Positions 44,035 through 56,152 of a stretch of 64,000 nt of DNA are shown piece by piece. The notes under the pieces were generated by a model. It saw only the letters and a list, made by a program, of their open reading frames with translations, did no database searches and was not told the DNA's origin. This DNA is from Phyto melanocephala (taxonomy: Eukaryota > Arthropoda > Insecta > Diptera > Rhinophoridae). Both the position numbers and the translations under genes were made by a program. The DNA lies in assembly GCA_941918925.1 (NCBI GenBank), contig OW799233.1, forward strand, positions 132,958,333 to 133,022,332, in the 5' to 3' direction. Numbering within the stretch: the first letter of the stretch is position 1; every line of letters begins with the position of its first letter.

Positions 44035-46562
44035 CACTGTGTGAAGGGTATAATGACTGATATTTTGCTCTTAGATATACTAGCTGTTATTTTATTAACC
44101 GATGAGTTTAAAAAATTAGCTTGTGTGTGTATTTCACATTTTTTATTCATTTAGAAGGCTTATCAATGCCAGCATATATAAAATTTAAAATTATGCAAAT
44201 GTCTGTCGTAGATTTAATCCATAAAGTGTATCTAAATGTCGATGACTCTGTCTGAAATAGATAGTGGCATGTGGTATATGTTGGCTGCGAAGTAAGAAAG
44301 CTACACTGGGTCAACTATCAGGATCTCAAATCATCCCATCAAACCTCTTGTGAAGTATAGTTAATGTGTACCAATTAGCTCCTTCCTTTTAAAATCAAAT
44401 GTTGTTTCCTTCTCTATTATTAAACTCAGGTCAATATAATTAATTGATCTTTGACCTACTCGCCTTTGACGGTAGGTGGCACTTCAAAGAAGTTTGAACC
44501 AATGATGACACCATCCAAATATCCCAACCAAAAAATTAAATTTTTTAATGTATTAAACGGTATTAGTTCTTGTATGAAGTGGTGTTATTTAAAATTAGAC
44601 AAGTTTGCTTGTTCAACAAATAAAAGCCTCATCGCAGAGGAGTATTTTTTTAATATTCCGAATGATATTTAAGCCTCCACTTTTATTATTTTAAACCTAT
44701 TCTAAAACCTCTAAGTATGAGAATAATTTTTCATCGGTTTCCAGTCGGACTTAACGAGTAATAATAATTTTTTACAAAAGAATAGTCTTGGAGTATGATA
44801 ATTGCATTTAGTGAGTTGGCACTGTTGCAGTAATAACTGCAATTGTGTGTGTTATTTTTAAGTTATAAGACTTGATGTAAATATAAAAAAAATTAAAACA
44901 AAATATTATTAAAAAATTGGGAATATCTTGGAAAAAAAATTGTTTTAGTTTTGTATTTTCTATAAGTTTTCGTTTGATTAACCCATCATGCCATGTTTTA
45001 TTAGCTTTAAAAAAACATCGCACAAATAAACAATTAAAGTATTTGCATACATATGAACATAAATCTTTCCCCACAAACCCTCTTCTTTATAAGCCAATAA
45101 ATCAATATTTTTTCTTGTTGAAAGCTAAACGTTAAAAAAATAACTCAGCTATTGGCTTAAATTGGACGTTTTGATTTAAGCAATCGACTAGAAAAAATTT
45201 GAATACAAACCAAATTTTTTTTCAAAAACGTTTAACAACTTAAATTTTTTTTTGGCAATATTACTGTTACAACAGAAGAAAAAATGGCGACAGAAATAAA
45301 TTTAAATATTTGTTTGAACACATTGCGTTTAAGGTTTTTTTTAACGTATAACTTAGTTTGTGTATATGTGAGTGTATGTAAACTAGTTTGTAAAGGCAAT
45401 AAAACTGTTTGATTAAACGTAAAAAATTACGTCTCTTTTGTGATTGTGATTGGGATGTGATTTTTTTTTGTTTCATTTGTTCGATTGTTTGTTCTATCGA
45501 TAGTTGTTATTATTGTTTGTTTTTTTTTGCGGCTGATTGTTGTTTTAAGCTTTGTTCTATTATACTATTTAATTGATCCTGATGTTATCCTGACTACAAA
45601 GCATAATACAAAAAGGAAAAATCTCTTAAAAACAACAACAACAACAATAATAAGAACAATATTCAACAAATCAACACACTATTCAAATGAAACTGCTAAC
45701 AAACGTTAAAACATCAACGAATAAATGAAAATATTTTCATATGCACTTTAAAATTGCATTGCTGCGCATATTTTTGTGTGTGTGCTGTTAATACTGCTAC
45801 TGATTTTACATCAAATGTCATTATAGAAATGTGCATTCATTTTTTATTTTTTATACCAGCTTTAGTTCTACTTCTTATTTTGCTTTTTCTATTACTATAA
45901 AGGATGCTGCGGGAGCGAGGGAGACAGCGTAGTTATAAATAGTGATGTGACGATATGAAGCATCAACTTTAACATCAACACATTATGCGGCAGTTAGTTT
46001 TGCACTAAATATTATTTGCTACTTCCAACATTTATACCTGTTCTGTGTTAGCAACTTTTGTTACACTCTGACAGCCACACTGATGCATTGTTACATTTAT
46101 AACAAAAAAAAACGAAAAAAAAAACGCAAAACTGTCACACAAATCGCATAAAACTTACTTGCGTTACAATGCATTCGCTGTCTATACAGTTTTATTTGCA
46201 TTTCATTTTGTAAGAAAAAAAATCAAAAACTAATTTCACACTAGAAATTTATCAAAGTCAGTTCGATTTGTAACGCTTTGTTTTAGTATGCATAAGTGTG
46301 TGTATGTGTGAGTGAGTGAAAGCGTGCTTGCATTTGTGTAGGTTTACCTTTTATTTTATTAGGGAGAACCGAACAATTTGAATTAATCAGAGTTTAAAAT
46401 ATGCAGAGAGTTACGGGTAGAAAATCTTTTATTTTGTAAGAATCCTATTTTTTAAAACACGAATTAATGATGGAATCCCAATCCAAAATCCATATAGAAC
46501 AGATATTTGTTCGCAAGAAATAAGACACTTTTTGAATTCATGTGAATCAGTAGAGTCTCAAA
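44035..46562. other. Non-coding, intron-like
   Basis: No supported gene. Frames at 44451-44672, 44808-45135 and 45485-45709 show no family motif. An ACAACAACAACAATAATAAG tract lies near 45631. Confidence 0.45.
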
Positions 46563-47158
46563 TTTGACTAGATTAGATTAGATTCGGCAGCCGCCCGAAG
46601 GTATAGCTCACTTGGGTCCCCCGAGGGTCCCGTTGTGATACCGTAAGCACCAATGTCCGTTTGTCTACGTCCTCTGGCCGTCGTTCCTCAGCCATCCTGT
46701 CCTGTTTATAAAGGTGTGGATCTTTCCCAAATCACCTGCGGAAAGACAAGTTTTACTTTCAAGTATTCCCCGAATGCAGGACAATTACAGAGAAGATGTT
46801 CAGTTGTCTCCTCCTCTTCCTCGTTATCATAACTTCTGTAGAAGTCGTTGCAAGGGATATTTAGCCTTTTCGCATGTGTACCTATAGGCCAGTGTCTGGT
46901 AATGACCGCTATGAGATTCCTAAGGTGGATTCGGGTGGATATTCACCGCATATTGCGTCCTATGCGCATCCCTGTCAGGCCAGATCTTTTTGTTTTCCAA
47001 GCAAGTGGGTTCTCTCACCCATCTTTCCTTAGCCTCCAAATAGAATCGATGCGAGATTAGCTGCTTTCCCTTTGATAAGGGTATACCCAAAGCACAATTG
47101 GATTCAACCGGATTTTAGGTGGTACCGGCTTTTGCTAGTGCATAACCCCTATTATTAC

Positions 47159-47220
<62 letters not shown>

Positions 47221-47640
47221 TTATTTTTATTATTATTATTGTTATTATCAATATCCCCATGTCCTGGAACCCACATAAGGGTAACCGTCGAATGTCTCGC
47301 TATTTCCTCAAGAGACACCCGGCATTTCCGGGCAATTTTTGATATGCTCTACACACTATCCAGGAATCTAATGGCCGCCTTGCTGTCAGTAAATATATGA
47401 ATATCCCTGTCAGATATTTCATGATACTGAATCTGTTCCGCGGCTGTCTTCGGCCTGTATCGCGCTACAGTAATCTGGTAGCCTCAGGGACAATTCCAAG
47501 CCCAACTGGATCGAAAAGATACCACATCCAATTCCAGCATGTGATTTCTATCCGTCAAATTAAACTAATTTGTCTGCTAATATACTCATTGATCCATGGG
47601 CTAATGGGCCACATCGCTGAAGATAATTTGTAAATGAAAT
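46563..47640 (-). pseudogene. LINE 3' region: RNase H, C-terminal part and 3' tail
   Basis: Minus-strand reading gives IHIFTDSKAAIRFLDS (RNase H, first Asp), then VTLMWVPGHGDID, an (AAT)n-encoded poly-Asn insertion (47151-47251), YALAKAGTT, GIPLSKGKQLISHRF and RWVREPTCLENKKIWPDRDA. This is the order WVPGH-x-x-x-GNE-x-AD-x-LAK ... expected for Jockey/Loa-type LINEs. Downstream text runs through stops and frameshifts to a GC-richer 3' UTR, ending near CCGAATCTAATCTAATCTAG (complement of 46566-46585), a short pentamer-repeat tail. The 5' portion is missing. The Asn insertion replaces the second acidic RNase H motif, so activity is lost. Confidence 0.8.
47151..47251. repeat. (ATT)n microsatellite inside LINE coding
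   Basis: About 33 trinucleotide units with a few T or G substitutions. It lies exactly where the LINE would encode GNE-x-AD. Long poly-Tyr and poly-Asn frames here are artefacts. Confidence 0.92.
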
Positions 47641-49600
47641 ATTGGTCGAACAGAACGCCAATTTTGTTAAAAAAAACTAAATCATCTGCAAGTGTATATA
47701 AAGACTATAACTGTATATGGAAATATGGCGAAACAAACTCAATAAATTGTAAAATCTGACTCACAAGTCCCTATTTGGAATTCCCTTTTTGTATACATAC
47801 GTTGTGTTATAAATTGTCAACTTATTTAAACTTTTTGTACTTATACTTTTCTATAAGACACTTTCATTACATCTTTTACATAAATATTGCAAAGAAACTC
47901 CTCCCTAATTGTGACAAAAAGTATTTACATTTTTTTCTTGAAAACAGTTTACATGATGTGTTGATGGTGGCATATTGCGAACAAAATGTTCACTAACTAG
48001 TCCTTCTTGTAAAAAAAGTTTTTGTGTAGTATTCTATTATGTAAGGTTGTATGTGTGTAGGTATATTACAATATTTAAACGTATCTGTAAAAAACTATTT
48101 GTTTTTATGTCGGATTTACGTTTAGTTAACCAAGAAAAAATTGTGTAAAAAATATGTTCAAATGCAATGCACGTTCTTTAAATTTTAAAAGAAAATATTA
48201 GTGAGTAGGAGGAATTTAAAAAATATGATTGTTTCATTTAGGTTCTTTTTTAAGTGAAGCTATGCTTAAACTCATTAGATATTTGCCTACCATTTCATAT
48301 AAATATGAAATTTTTGATTTTTTATGAGGGAATTATTGTTAGAAAAAAAAAATAATAAAATTTTATAAATATAAAGACGGTCGGCAGTCCTGTACAATAA
48401 AATAAGGTCATCTTTGCTCTTAAGTTTTTGATTTTTATGGTAATAAATTCTTCTTTTTGTTGAGCTTAAGCAGTTTTGTTTTTTTTTATAAAAAAATTTT
48501 TATTAAGGTTGTGATCTCAAGCTCCACAGAAAGAAGAAATTATCATCTTTATTCTTTTTGTTTTTACGTGCATTGCCATATCTGTGACAATTAGAAAAAA
48601 GAGCATATGTCCGTTTTTATAGTTTTTTTTCGAAAAGCACTTTAAAATTTTTTTAGTTGATTTTTAAAAATTTAGTTTATTTAAAATAAAGACCACTATT
48701 CCACCCCTTTGCTACTTACAGTCCATGATGCATTTTCAGTATGTGGTAGAAAGATGAGACGAACCCCTCTGGGTTTTCGGATCCATAACTTGAGAGAATA
48801 AGAATTCTTAGCGGGGTGAAAATTCGAAGCTGGCCAGAGATCTATGTGGTTCCATGGGAATCAGTTGAACCCAAGAACTTGTGTAATTATTAGTGAGGTC
48901 TCTTCAGAGAGAACGTGATGTCTGCTAAGCGGGAAAAATAATTCGGAAGAAGTTAAAGTCTATTTCTTGAATTTGTCAGGCTTCGGATACCACGAAAGTT
49001 TCTGGTTTCTGGTTCTGTTGCCAAGTCAACAGAAATAGAGAATGATGGTTTAATGACCGATGCTCGAAGTGTGGTGGGGGCACTGTGGAATTCGGGCAAC
49101 CATATATGTATCGGAGTGCTGTTGCCTTTTAACAGAAATAGTTATATGGTGAATTATTCGACTTCTTTCAGACCGCACATATGATTCTGATGCTGATCAG
49201 TTTATACCTTGTAGTAAACAAAAAAAAATACTATAAAATTGATAGAGAACCCGTGCTCTTAAGAATTAAAAGTTACAGCCTGTGACATGATTAAGTTGCA
49301 CAGCTGATCACAGGAGCTTTGTATGGTGGTAACGGCACTAGGTGCCGATGTTAAAGTTAATTGAATCAATCGTTGTCAGCGAAACTAGAAACACCTTTTA
49401 CCAACTTCGAATAGGAATAGAATATAGTAGAAGAATTTAAAAAAACATATTTATGATTAGACTAAACTCGATTTATCATGGATTGTTAGCAACACTCATA
49501 TCATAAATCTTTACGAAAGTTATCATTAATAAATCATTTTATTAGATAGAAATATACAAATATCTATATGAGCTGAAACGTCTAGCTAATTTATATTTTT
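47641..49600. other. Non-coding with a GC-richer island
   Basis: The stretch 48720-49380 is less AT-rich than its surroundings, and one plus frame is mostly open with only a few stops (for example MSAKREK, SVVGALWNSGNHICIGVLLP). I recognise no domain. It could be an old retrotransposon or exon relic. The rest is AT-rich. Confidence 0.35.
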
Positions 49601-50438
49601 ATACCCCATAAAGTATATATTTTCTGAAAGCTTATGAATAGAGGAGTCGATTAAGCCCTGACCGTCTGTCCGTCTGCCCGTCTGTCCGTGTGTTGGTTGA
49701 AATCAACTTTTAGAAGCAACTATATGTTCCTCAGATCTGTATATGGTATCAATCTATTGGAAATATCCAGGAATGAATCGCTATTGAAATTCAGCACAAT
49801 CGCCCCATAACTTTCTGAGATATGAGCAAAAAACCACGACCACCTCGTTTTTTTACACAATTTTTTTTTTTTTTTTTTTAAATTTTTGTATAAAAATTTT
49901 TTAACAAAATTAAAAAAAAAATATAAAATATAAATAATATCTTTAATAAAATAAGACAAAAATTTTTTTGGCTCAGCTGGGATTCGTTGCCACGTTTTCT
50001 CAGCTGAGCCAAAAAAAAAAAATTTTTTATTTTTTTTTAATTTGTTTTTTTATTTAATATATTATATATTTTTTTATTATTTTTTTTTTTTATTTTTTTA
50101 AAATTTTTTTTTAATTTTTGTTTTTTTTTTTATTTATTATTTATATTTTAATTATTTTTTTTTTAATTTTTTTTTATTTTATATATTATTTATATTATTT
50201 TTTTTTAATTTTAAAAAAAAAATTTTTTTGTTTTGTTTTATATTTATTATTTTAACTATTTTTTTAAAATTTTTTTTTAATTTTTTTTTAACATACATAG
50301 ATATGTAAATTTATAATTTTACATCGGGATGTTTTTCATATGGGATGAATGGTGATACAAACATTTGTTATTGCATGACTACACGTTGTGAAGGGTATTT
50401 AAGATTCGGCACGGCCGAATATAGCACTCTTACTTCTT
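49600..50438. repeat. Family C repeat, near full length
   Basis: Distal end with ACCCCATAAAGTATATATTT, CTGAAAGCTTATGAATAG, then CCGTCTGTCCGTCTGCCCG, GAGATATGAGCAAAAAACCA, CGACCACCTCG, a T-rich tract, TTGGCTCAGCTGGGATTCGT, a locally inverted CAGCTGAGCC, a long T-rich tract and the common terminus GAAGGGTATTTAAGATTCGG, CACGGCCGAATATAGCACTC, TTACTTC. It shows the complete order of the family. Confidence 0.8.
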
Positions 50439-51689
50439 TTAATATACACGACTTTTTATTTAACCAGAACACCATTTAATTTACAATACAAATATATTTA
50501 CTTATCGTTAGTGCAAGTTTATGACTGACTTATAGCTTTGATAAAATTCCCAAAAAATATAAATAAATAAATAAAAATCCACAGCCGCAGCCAAAACACA
50601 CATGCAAACATTCATGGTGTTGAAGAATTAAGGAGTGTTGATTCTTTGTTGTTCAAAACAAAGTTTCTTTTTTTTTTTAATATTTTTGTATACCAAATGA
50701 AGCTAAATGTTGACTTTACAGAAAATTTAGTTTTCAAGTTCAAATAATATTTTGTTTGATTTTTGTGGATTTTAGTTTTGGCATCCCCAAGCATCCCCTC
50801 TTTGTTTTTCTTTGTTGTTTATCTTTGAAGTTTGCCTAATAAAACCATTCATGTGATCAACATTTTTTTATTCTTACATAGAATGTTACATAAGTTTAGT
50901 TTGTATCTATTAGGGAGGTACTAGGGTCATGTAGAAAAAATATTTTAAATTGTTGCAATGTTAAATCTGTATTAATGTTATTACTTATATATATTTTTAG
51001 CGCTGATGTTTACACAAACTTCTTTCTGGGATAAAGGTTCAATGTAATTTGGCTAAAAAGTCTATTTTATTGAAATTGGTTTCCTATTTAAGAGAAGCGT
51101 TTCCTTAATTTCCTGCAAATATGTTAGAAAGCTAATTGAAAAAAGGTACAAACTACCCAAATTTTAAGGCCAAATATATTGTTGTATATTTTCTACCCTA
51201 ACAAGTTTTACTATAATATTCCATTAATTCTATATATAAATGCTGTTAAATTAAATTAAAAATATTAAAAAATTCTTGGTTCAAAAAAGAAAATATTGAA
51301 TTCAAAAACTGTAACTTAGGTCTTTTTATCATTAAACTAACGTTTGTTTAAGTTTAGATTAATTGGGTTTTAACTTGGTGGTCAGAGTGTTGACAAATGT
51401 GATTTTTATTGTTCCTTTAAAATAAACGACAATTAGACAAATTTGTTGTGCTTCAGTTTTTATTTTTATCAAAACCCCATTGTTTTGTTAAAACTTGTAT
51501 AGTATTTATTTAAGTTTTTATTTAGATTTTGTAAACACACCCGCTCTTGGGATTACTTTTTTTTGGAGAATATCTTGCAACTTAATTGCAATAAACTTGT
51601 CATTTTGTTAAATTGATTGCATCTTTGTTTTTGTTTTCTAAAATGGCAAAATTGATTTTATTTTTTCGATTGTTTTCATTTTAATAAAA
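50439..51689. other. AT-rich non-coding
   Basis: No supported gene or repeat. Confidence 0.5.
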
Positions 51690-52975
51690 TTAGTTGCTTC
51701 CCTTCCAGTGAAAATACTTTGCTAAGGCGATAACATTAAAGCTTATAAATAAGCATTTATAGATAAGTACCACCAAAGATGCCTTTATCTGAAAAAGTAT
51801 ATAATATATATCTCCCAATAATGAAATTGAATTAGCCCCCAATAAAATAAACCCCATCAGTAAAAAAATTGAAATTATGCCCAAAATTCATAAAGGAGTC
51901 AGTTTCATTAAGGATTTCATGAAGTCAATATGAACCAACAGCAAAATCGCAAATTTATTGATATAAATCGTGTGGAGGCCCGCAGGCGTCTTCTTCATAA
52001 TATGGATATGTAACTTCGAAAGTGTGCCAGCATTCATAATCAATTTTTTATTTTTTTGGGTGAAGGAACATACAAAGCTCATTTAATAGTAACTATTTTT
52101 GGTTTTCTAAATGAACTAAGTTCTAACTCATACGATGGAAGCTATTTCAGATCAGCCACCAACGGCTATCCTAAAACTTTACGAATGGCTTGAAAATCCA
52201 ACTCATGGAAGACGTTATTATAGTTACAATGTTGTAAAGAAGGCAGTAATTGTCTGTAATGGAGATGTGCGGAAGTCTATTGTTGAAACCCAACTACCAA
52301 AAAATTATTTTCATGTACATACATAAATAATAAACTTAATACATTATACGCAAGGAATGGTAAAAAAACAAAATAATTGCTCATGAATTCAAGATGGAGA
52401 AAATATACGTTGTATGTATAAATACTGCCAGTTGGTTACACTTTGTTATTATCTACCTCCTCACTGCTTGGCAGAAGTGGAACCAACAACCGATTACTTT
52501 TGATTTAGAGAAAACAATCATTATTGCCGTCCGTAGACTAATTTCGTAGTCTGTCACGAAGGTCGCACCATCCAAATCCAGAACGTAATCATTTATGTAT
52601 TTGAAAAAATATTGTAATATATTCACAGGCTAAAAGTTTTCTTGTAAATGGCCTATTTTAATATAATTTATTTACAAGCTTTAAAAATAAAATAACCCCC
52701 TAATACAAAATGAAAAAACATCCAAATTACACATGCTATGAAACAAGCCCCGAATTTTAAAAATTTGTTGGATGTTATTTCATTGGAGATTATTTCATTA
52801 TTTGAAAACCCCAAATTAAAAATGAAATAATTTCCAAAAAAAAATGAAAAACGGCCCAAAAATTTTGGGAGTTATTTCATATGAAATAACACCCAAAAAT
52901 GTATGAAAAAAATTTGGAGAATATTTTATTTCTCGCTTGGGCGTTATTTCATTGGTGGCTTTTCGTGGAGCCTTA
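51690..52975. repeat. Region with dispersed TTATTTCAT / ATGAAATAA motifs
   Basis: The word GTTATTTCATTGG or its complement, often next to CCC-A-A-A-type text, recurs in both orientations (about 52773, 52789, 52820, 52872, 52943), including a local palindrome GTTATTTCATATGAAATAAC. Related CCCCAATAAAATAAACCCC text lies near 51837-51856. It may be a decayed foldback; boundaries are not resolved. The 63-codon frame at 52135-52326 is not recognised. Confidence 0.4.
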
Positions 52976-53084
52976 TTTTAGAGGCATAGAACATTTTAAT
53001 AATAAAATACAAACAATTCAGTGGAATGACGAACATTTTTGGATTTTTTAGCTCACTAATTCTGGTGATGTGATTGGCACCACT

Positions 53085-53335
53085 TTTTAAGCATAACCGG
53101 TCTTATCTCACCAATAGCTTCTAAATGATCAATTGTTAATGGCTTATTAGCACAGAATAGAGATCTGGTGACCCCGATAATAAGGAAAGTCTGAAGTTGT
53201 CAAATCACACGAACGAAATGGCCAATTTACAGGAACATTTTTTGGGATAATTCGGTTACTAAACGTTTTGTTTAACAAATTATCGGTTTCACGTGAGGTA
53301 TAGCATATTGTACCATTTTATTGAAATCCTTTTTA
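53085..53335 (-). pseudogene. Tc1/mariner transposase fragment
   Basis: The minus strand reads, across small frameshifts, NGTICYTSRETDNLLNK, RIIPKNVPVNWPFRSCDLTT, SDFPYY and NKPLTIDHLEAIGEIRPV. These correspond to the DDE/D block DGATCHT-x-RET, then VNWPPRSCDLTPLDFFLWG, then NKP-x-TI-x-x-L in Tc1/mariner transposases. The second catalytic Asp is replaced (NGTICYT) and the third region is altered (LTTSDF). It is a dead scrap of about 80 codons. No terminal repeats were found. Confidence 0.7.
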
Positions 53336-55094
53336 TTCCAAACAATATGAAATGACATGAGGTATTAAAAAAAATAGTAAGTCACGAGACCGACGAGTCA
53401 TGTGACAAGCGACGGATCGATACATTTGAGTACTCTGTCACACTCGCTCCCTTAGTGACGATGGTCTTTTCTTTGTAATTGTGATTATTAGGCGAATCAC
53501 AGCATTGCTTATTACGTGCTTAGTTATAAGATTTAAAAGACTGTAAATTCGAGGTGCTCTACAATACAATTTCTTTAATAAATCAAAAAAATATTTCTGC
53601 ATGATTTAACAAGCTGTCATGGTTAGTGTCTGCTACTTAATAAACTCTATCAAATGTTTATAAGCTAAATTTAATCTTTAGAAAATAAAAAAAGAAAAAC
53701 ACGCCATTAAATTTTTAATGTGTTGCAAACATTTAAAATATGTTAATAAAATAATTAAAAAGCTTTTAATTTTTCTCTACTCTTTTAAATACCTTCAATG
53801 CCATTTCTTTCTTATATTAATAGCGCAATCATTTATAAATAATAAATTGTAAGAAACAGCAAAAGCGTGGACAAGACAATAATCGAGTGCGATTAAAAAA
53901 TATATATTTCTTTTACTTGACACAGAGTAAAGATGCAAGAAAGAAACTTATATATAAAACCAGTACACAAGTATTTTTTTTTAACTGTTTGTTACAGCTA
54001 AACGTTGCCGTTGCAGTAGTTATAGCTACAAGTTGTTACAACAAGTGTTCAATACTTGTTAAATGGTTCAAAGTTGTGAGCGAGTTTCTTTTCTTTTAAT
54101 GGTTTTTTGTAATAATAATTTTTCCATTTAACTCTGATAGATGCTGCTGATTGCAATAGAACAAATGGTAAATGATCAAAGAAAAAGAGTGAACAGAACA
54201 AACGGTTTGTAAAAGAATATTGGGCAGCAAGCACAAGTCTCTACGTACATATGAATATTGGCTGCATTTATTTTGGTGAACTTGCAACATGGGCGTTTGT
54301 TTTAAGAAGATTATATTTAAGCTTAGAGCAGCTTAGCTGTACTTTGTAACACATACAAGTACAAGTACAAGTACAAAAACACAAACATATCTTTTTACAT
54401 ATGAGAGAGTTTTCCAACTCTGCTTTCTTGGGTTGTTAGGGTGGAAATACAATGGCAAGAAGTAGTTTACTGTTTAGCCAGTCTTGTTCTTGTTTATTCG
54501 AGTATTGGCCATTTGGTGAACATTTGCATTTGTGTTCAGTTTCTCAATAGAAATTTTCTAAGAAGGTTAAAATTTAAAATAGTAGAAACCTAAACAACTG
54601 TCCAGGATATCAATAAAGACATCCAAAATTACTAAGTCATTAAATTGAAGGCTGAGTTTTATTTTAAAACAAGAAAAGTTCGTGTGAGTAAAATATTTTG
54701 GTAAAAGTTATTTGTTTTTAATCTTGCTTTGGAATGGTAAAAATGAAGAATCTTACCTTTGAAAAAGTTCAAGGGAAGTGTTCTTTTGACATTTATAATT
54801 TCAAATTTATGAAAAATTTTTAATTCCCAATTATAATGAAATTAAAAATTCTAACAAATTTTCGATATTTTTTCCAATATACATACCTTTTGAAGAATTA
54901 AAAATTACTTACGAATATACAAAACATTTGCATTTAAAAAATGGTTAAGCAATTTTTTCATATTTCAAAAATTATAGTTAAATTTTTGATTTTGAAGAAA
55001 ATGTTAATATAGTTTAACTAACTAAATATATAAATTTTGTTCACTGAGTTCTTATATTTACCATATAAGATGCAATTAGTGCAATAAATAAAAA
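53336..55094. other. AT-rich non-coding
   Basis: ACAAGTACAAGTACAAGTAC short tandem at 54355-54375. No supported gene. Confidence 0.5.
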
Positions 55095-55465
55095 CTGCAG
55101 AACCTGGGAAACGTCTAAATTTTGAGTTTAAGAATCAACAATTGCCCAGAAATAAAATAAAATTTATTGAAGATCTGATTATAAATGACGAAGTCAACTG
55201 TTATTTAAATCGATTTGTTAAAAAGCAAAACTGTAGATCATGCGGCTATCAGAATCCATAATGTATACAGTATGGTGTGACAATATATCTGAAAATATCA
55301 TTGCGCCTGACTTCTTTGAAAGCGATATACTTAGGTGTATGATGAAACGTTTTTACGTCGTGTTAATAAAATGAGCCGGAGACGTGGTTTCGGCAAGATG
55401 AAGCCACTGCCCACAGCGTGCGAGATACAATAGCACTTTTAAATCAAATTTTTAAGTGAAAGAAA
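55095..55465 (+). pseudogene. Tc1/mariner transposase fragment
   Basis: The plus strand reads, in shifting frames, NDEVNCYLNRFVKKQNCRSC then GYQNP (first catalytic block, normally SDEAHFYLNGFVNKQNCRIW), VWCDNISENIIAPDFFESD (normally VWCG...IIGPFFFE), and WFRQDEATAHSVRDTIALLN then QIFK (normally WFQQDGATAHTAR). Two catalytic Asp positions are still visible. The end is cut at about 55465 by A-rich sequence and a family C fragment. Sequence differs from the copies at 1.6 and 10.3 kb, so it is another mariner lineage or an older copy. Confidence 0.7.
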
Positions 55466-55499
55466 AAAATAAATAAATAAATAAAGAAAAAATAATAAT

Positions 55500-55900
55500 A
55501 GAAAAAAAAAATTTTTTTCGTCAGCTGAGATTTGATGCCACGTTCACTCTGACCAGTATACCACGTTTGTATGTACATATACGTTTATGTTGTTGTTGTG
55601 AAAAAAAACCAGGTGGTGGTGGTTTTTTCCAAATATCTTATTTTTTTTTAGTTTTCAATACCGATCTGCTCCCAAATGATTCTAATATTTAAATACCTCA
55701 CGCATGTCCAAATGGCAGGAGGCTTCTCAAAGTTGATTTTAACACACACACGGACAGGCGAATAAGGCTCAATCAACTTCTCTATTCATAAGCTTTTAGA
55801 AAATATATACTTCATGGGGTCGGAAATTAAAATTGTACAAGTTTCACACGGAATGGCAAACCTATATATACCCTTTTTGCACTTTTGTGTGAAGGGTATA
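55500..55900. repeat. Family C repeat, distal half
   Basis: Starts at CGTCAGCTGAGATTTGATGC and runs through TTGTTGTTGTG, CCAGGTGGTGGTGG, CCGATCTGCTCCCAAATG, AAAGTTGATTTTAACACACA, CTTCTCTATTCATAAGC, CTTCATGGGGTCGGAAATTA and the end TGTGTGAAGGGTATA. The common-terminus half is absent. Confidence 0.78.
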
Positions 55901-56152
55901 ATTCTGTGGCTTGGAGCTAAAAGGGCCAATGTCAAAATATTTACTTTTGAGAAAATTTGAACTGAACTTTATCTTTTTATATGCTTTTATAGTGACATTG
56001 GCCAGCATTTTATTTCTGAAGCTGTTCTGGGTTAACTATGACTTTAGCTGTTTTACCATAATGAAAAAGAGCAAGAAAACAAATCTAATGCAATGATTAA
56101 CTCAAAAGAGCAAAAAAGTGACATTGGCCCTTTTAGCTCCAAGCCACAGAAT
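55901..56152. mobile_element. Small MITE with perfect ~34-bp terminal inverted repeats
   Basis: ATTCTGTGGCTTGGAGCTAA followed by AAGGGCCAATGTCA at the left is exactly complementary to the right end. The interior is about 180 bp without coding capacity. It abuts the end of the family C fragment. No clear target duplication could be assigned, so the superfamily is unknown. Confidence 0.75.

Noticed and set aside
45485..45709. 74-codon hydrophobic plus frame
   Set aside because: Generated by T-rich and ACA-repeat sequence; no family motif.
47072..47318. Poly-Tyr (plus) and poly-Asn (minus) open frames as genes
   Set aside because: They are translations of an (ATT)n microsatellite; the minus frame is LINE RNase H with an expansion.
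52135..52326. 63-codon ORF as a gene
   Set aside because: Balanced-looking peptide but no recognised domain, and both flanks are repeat-like or AT-rich; evidence is insufficient.
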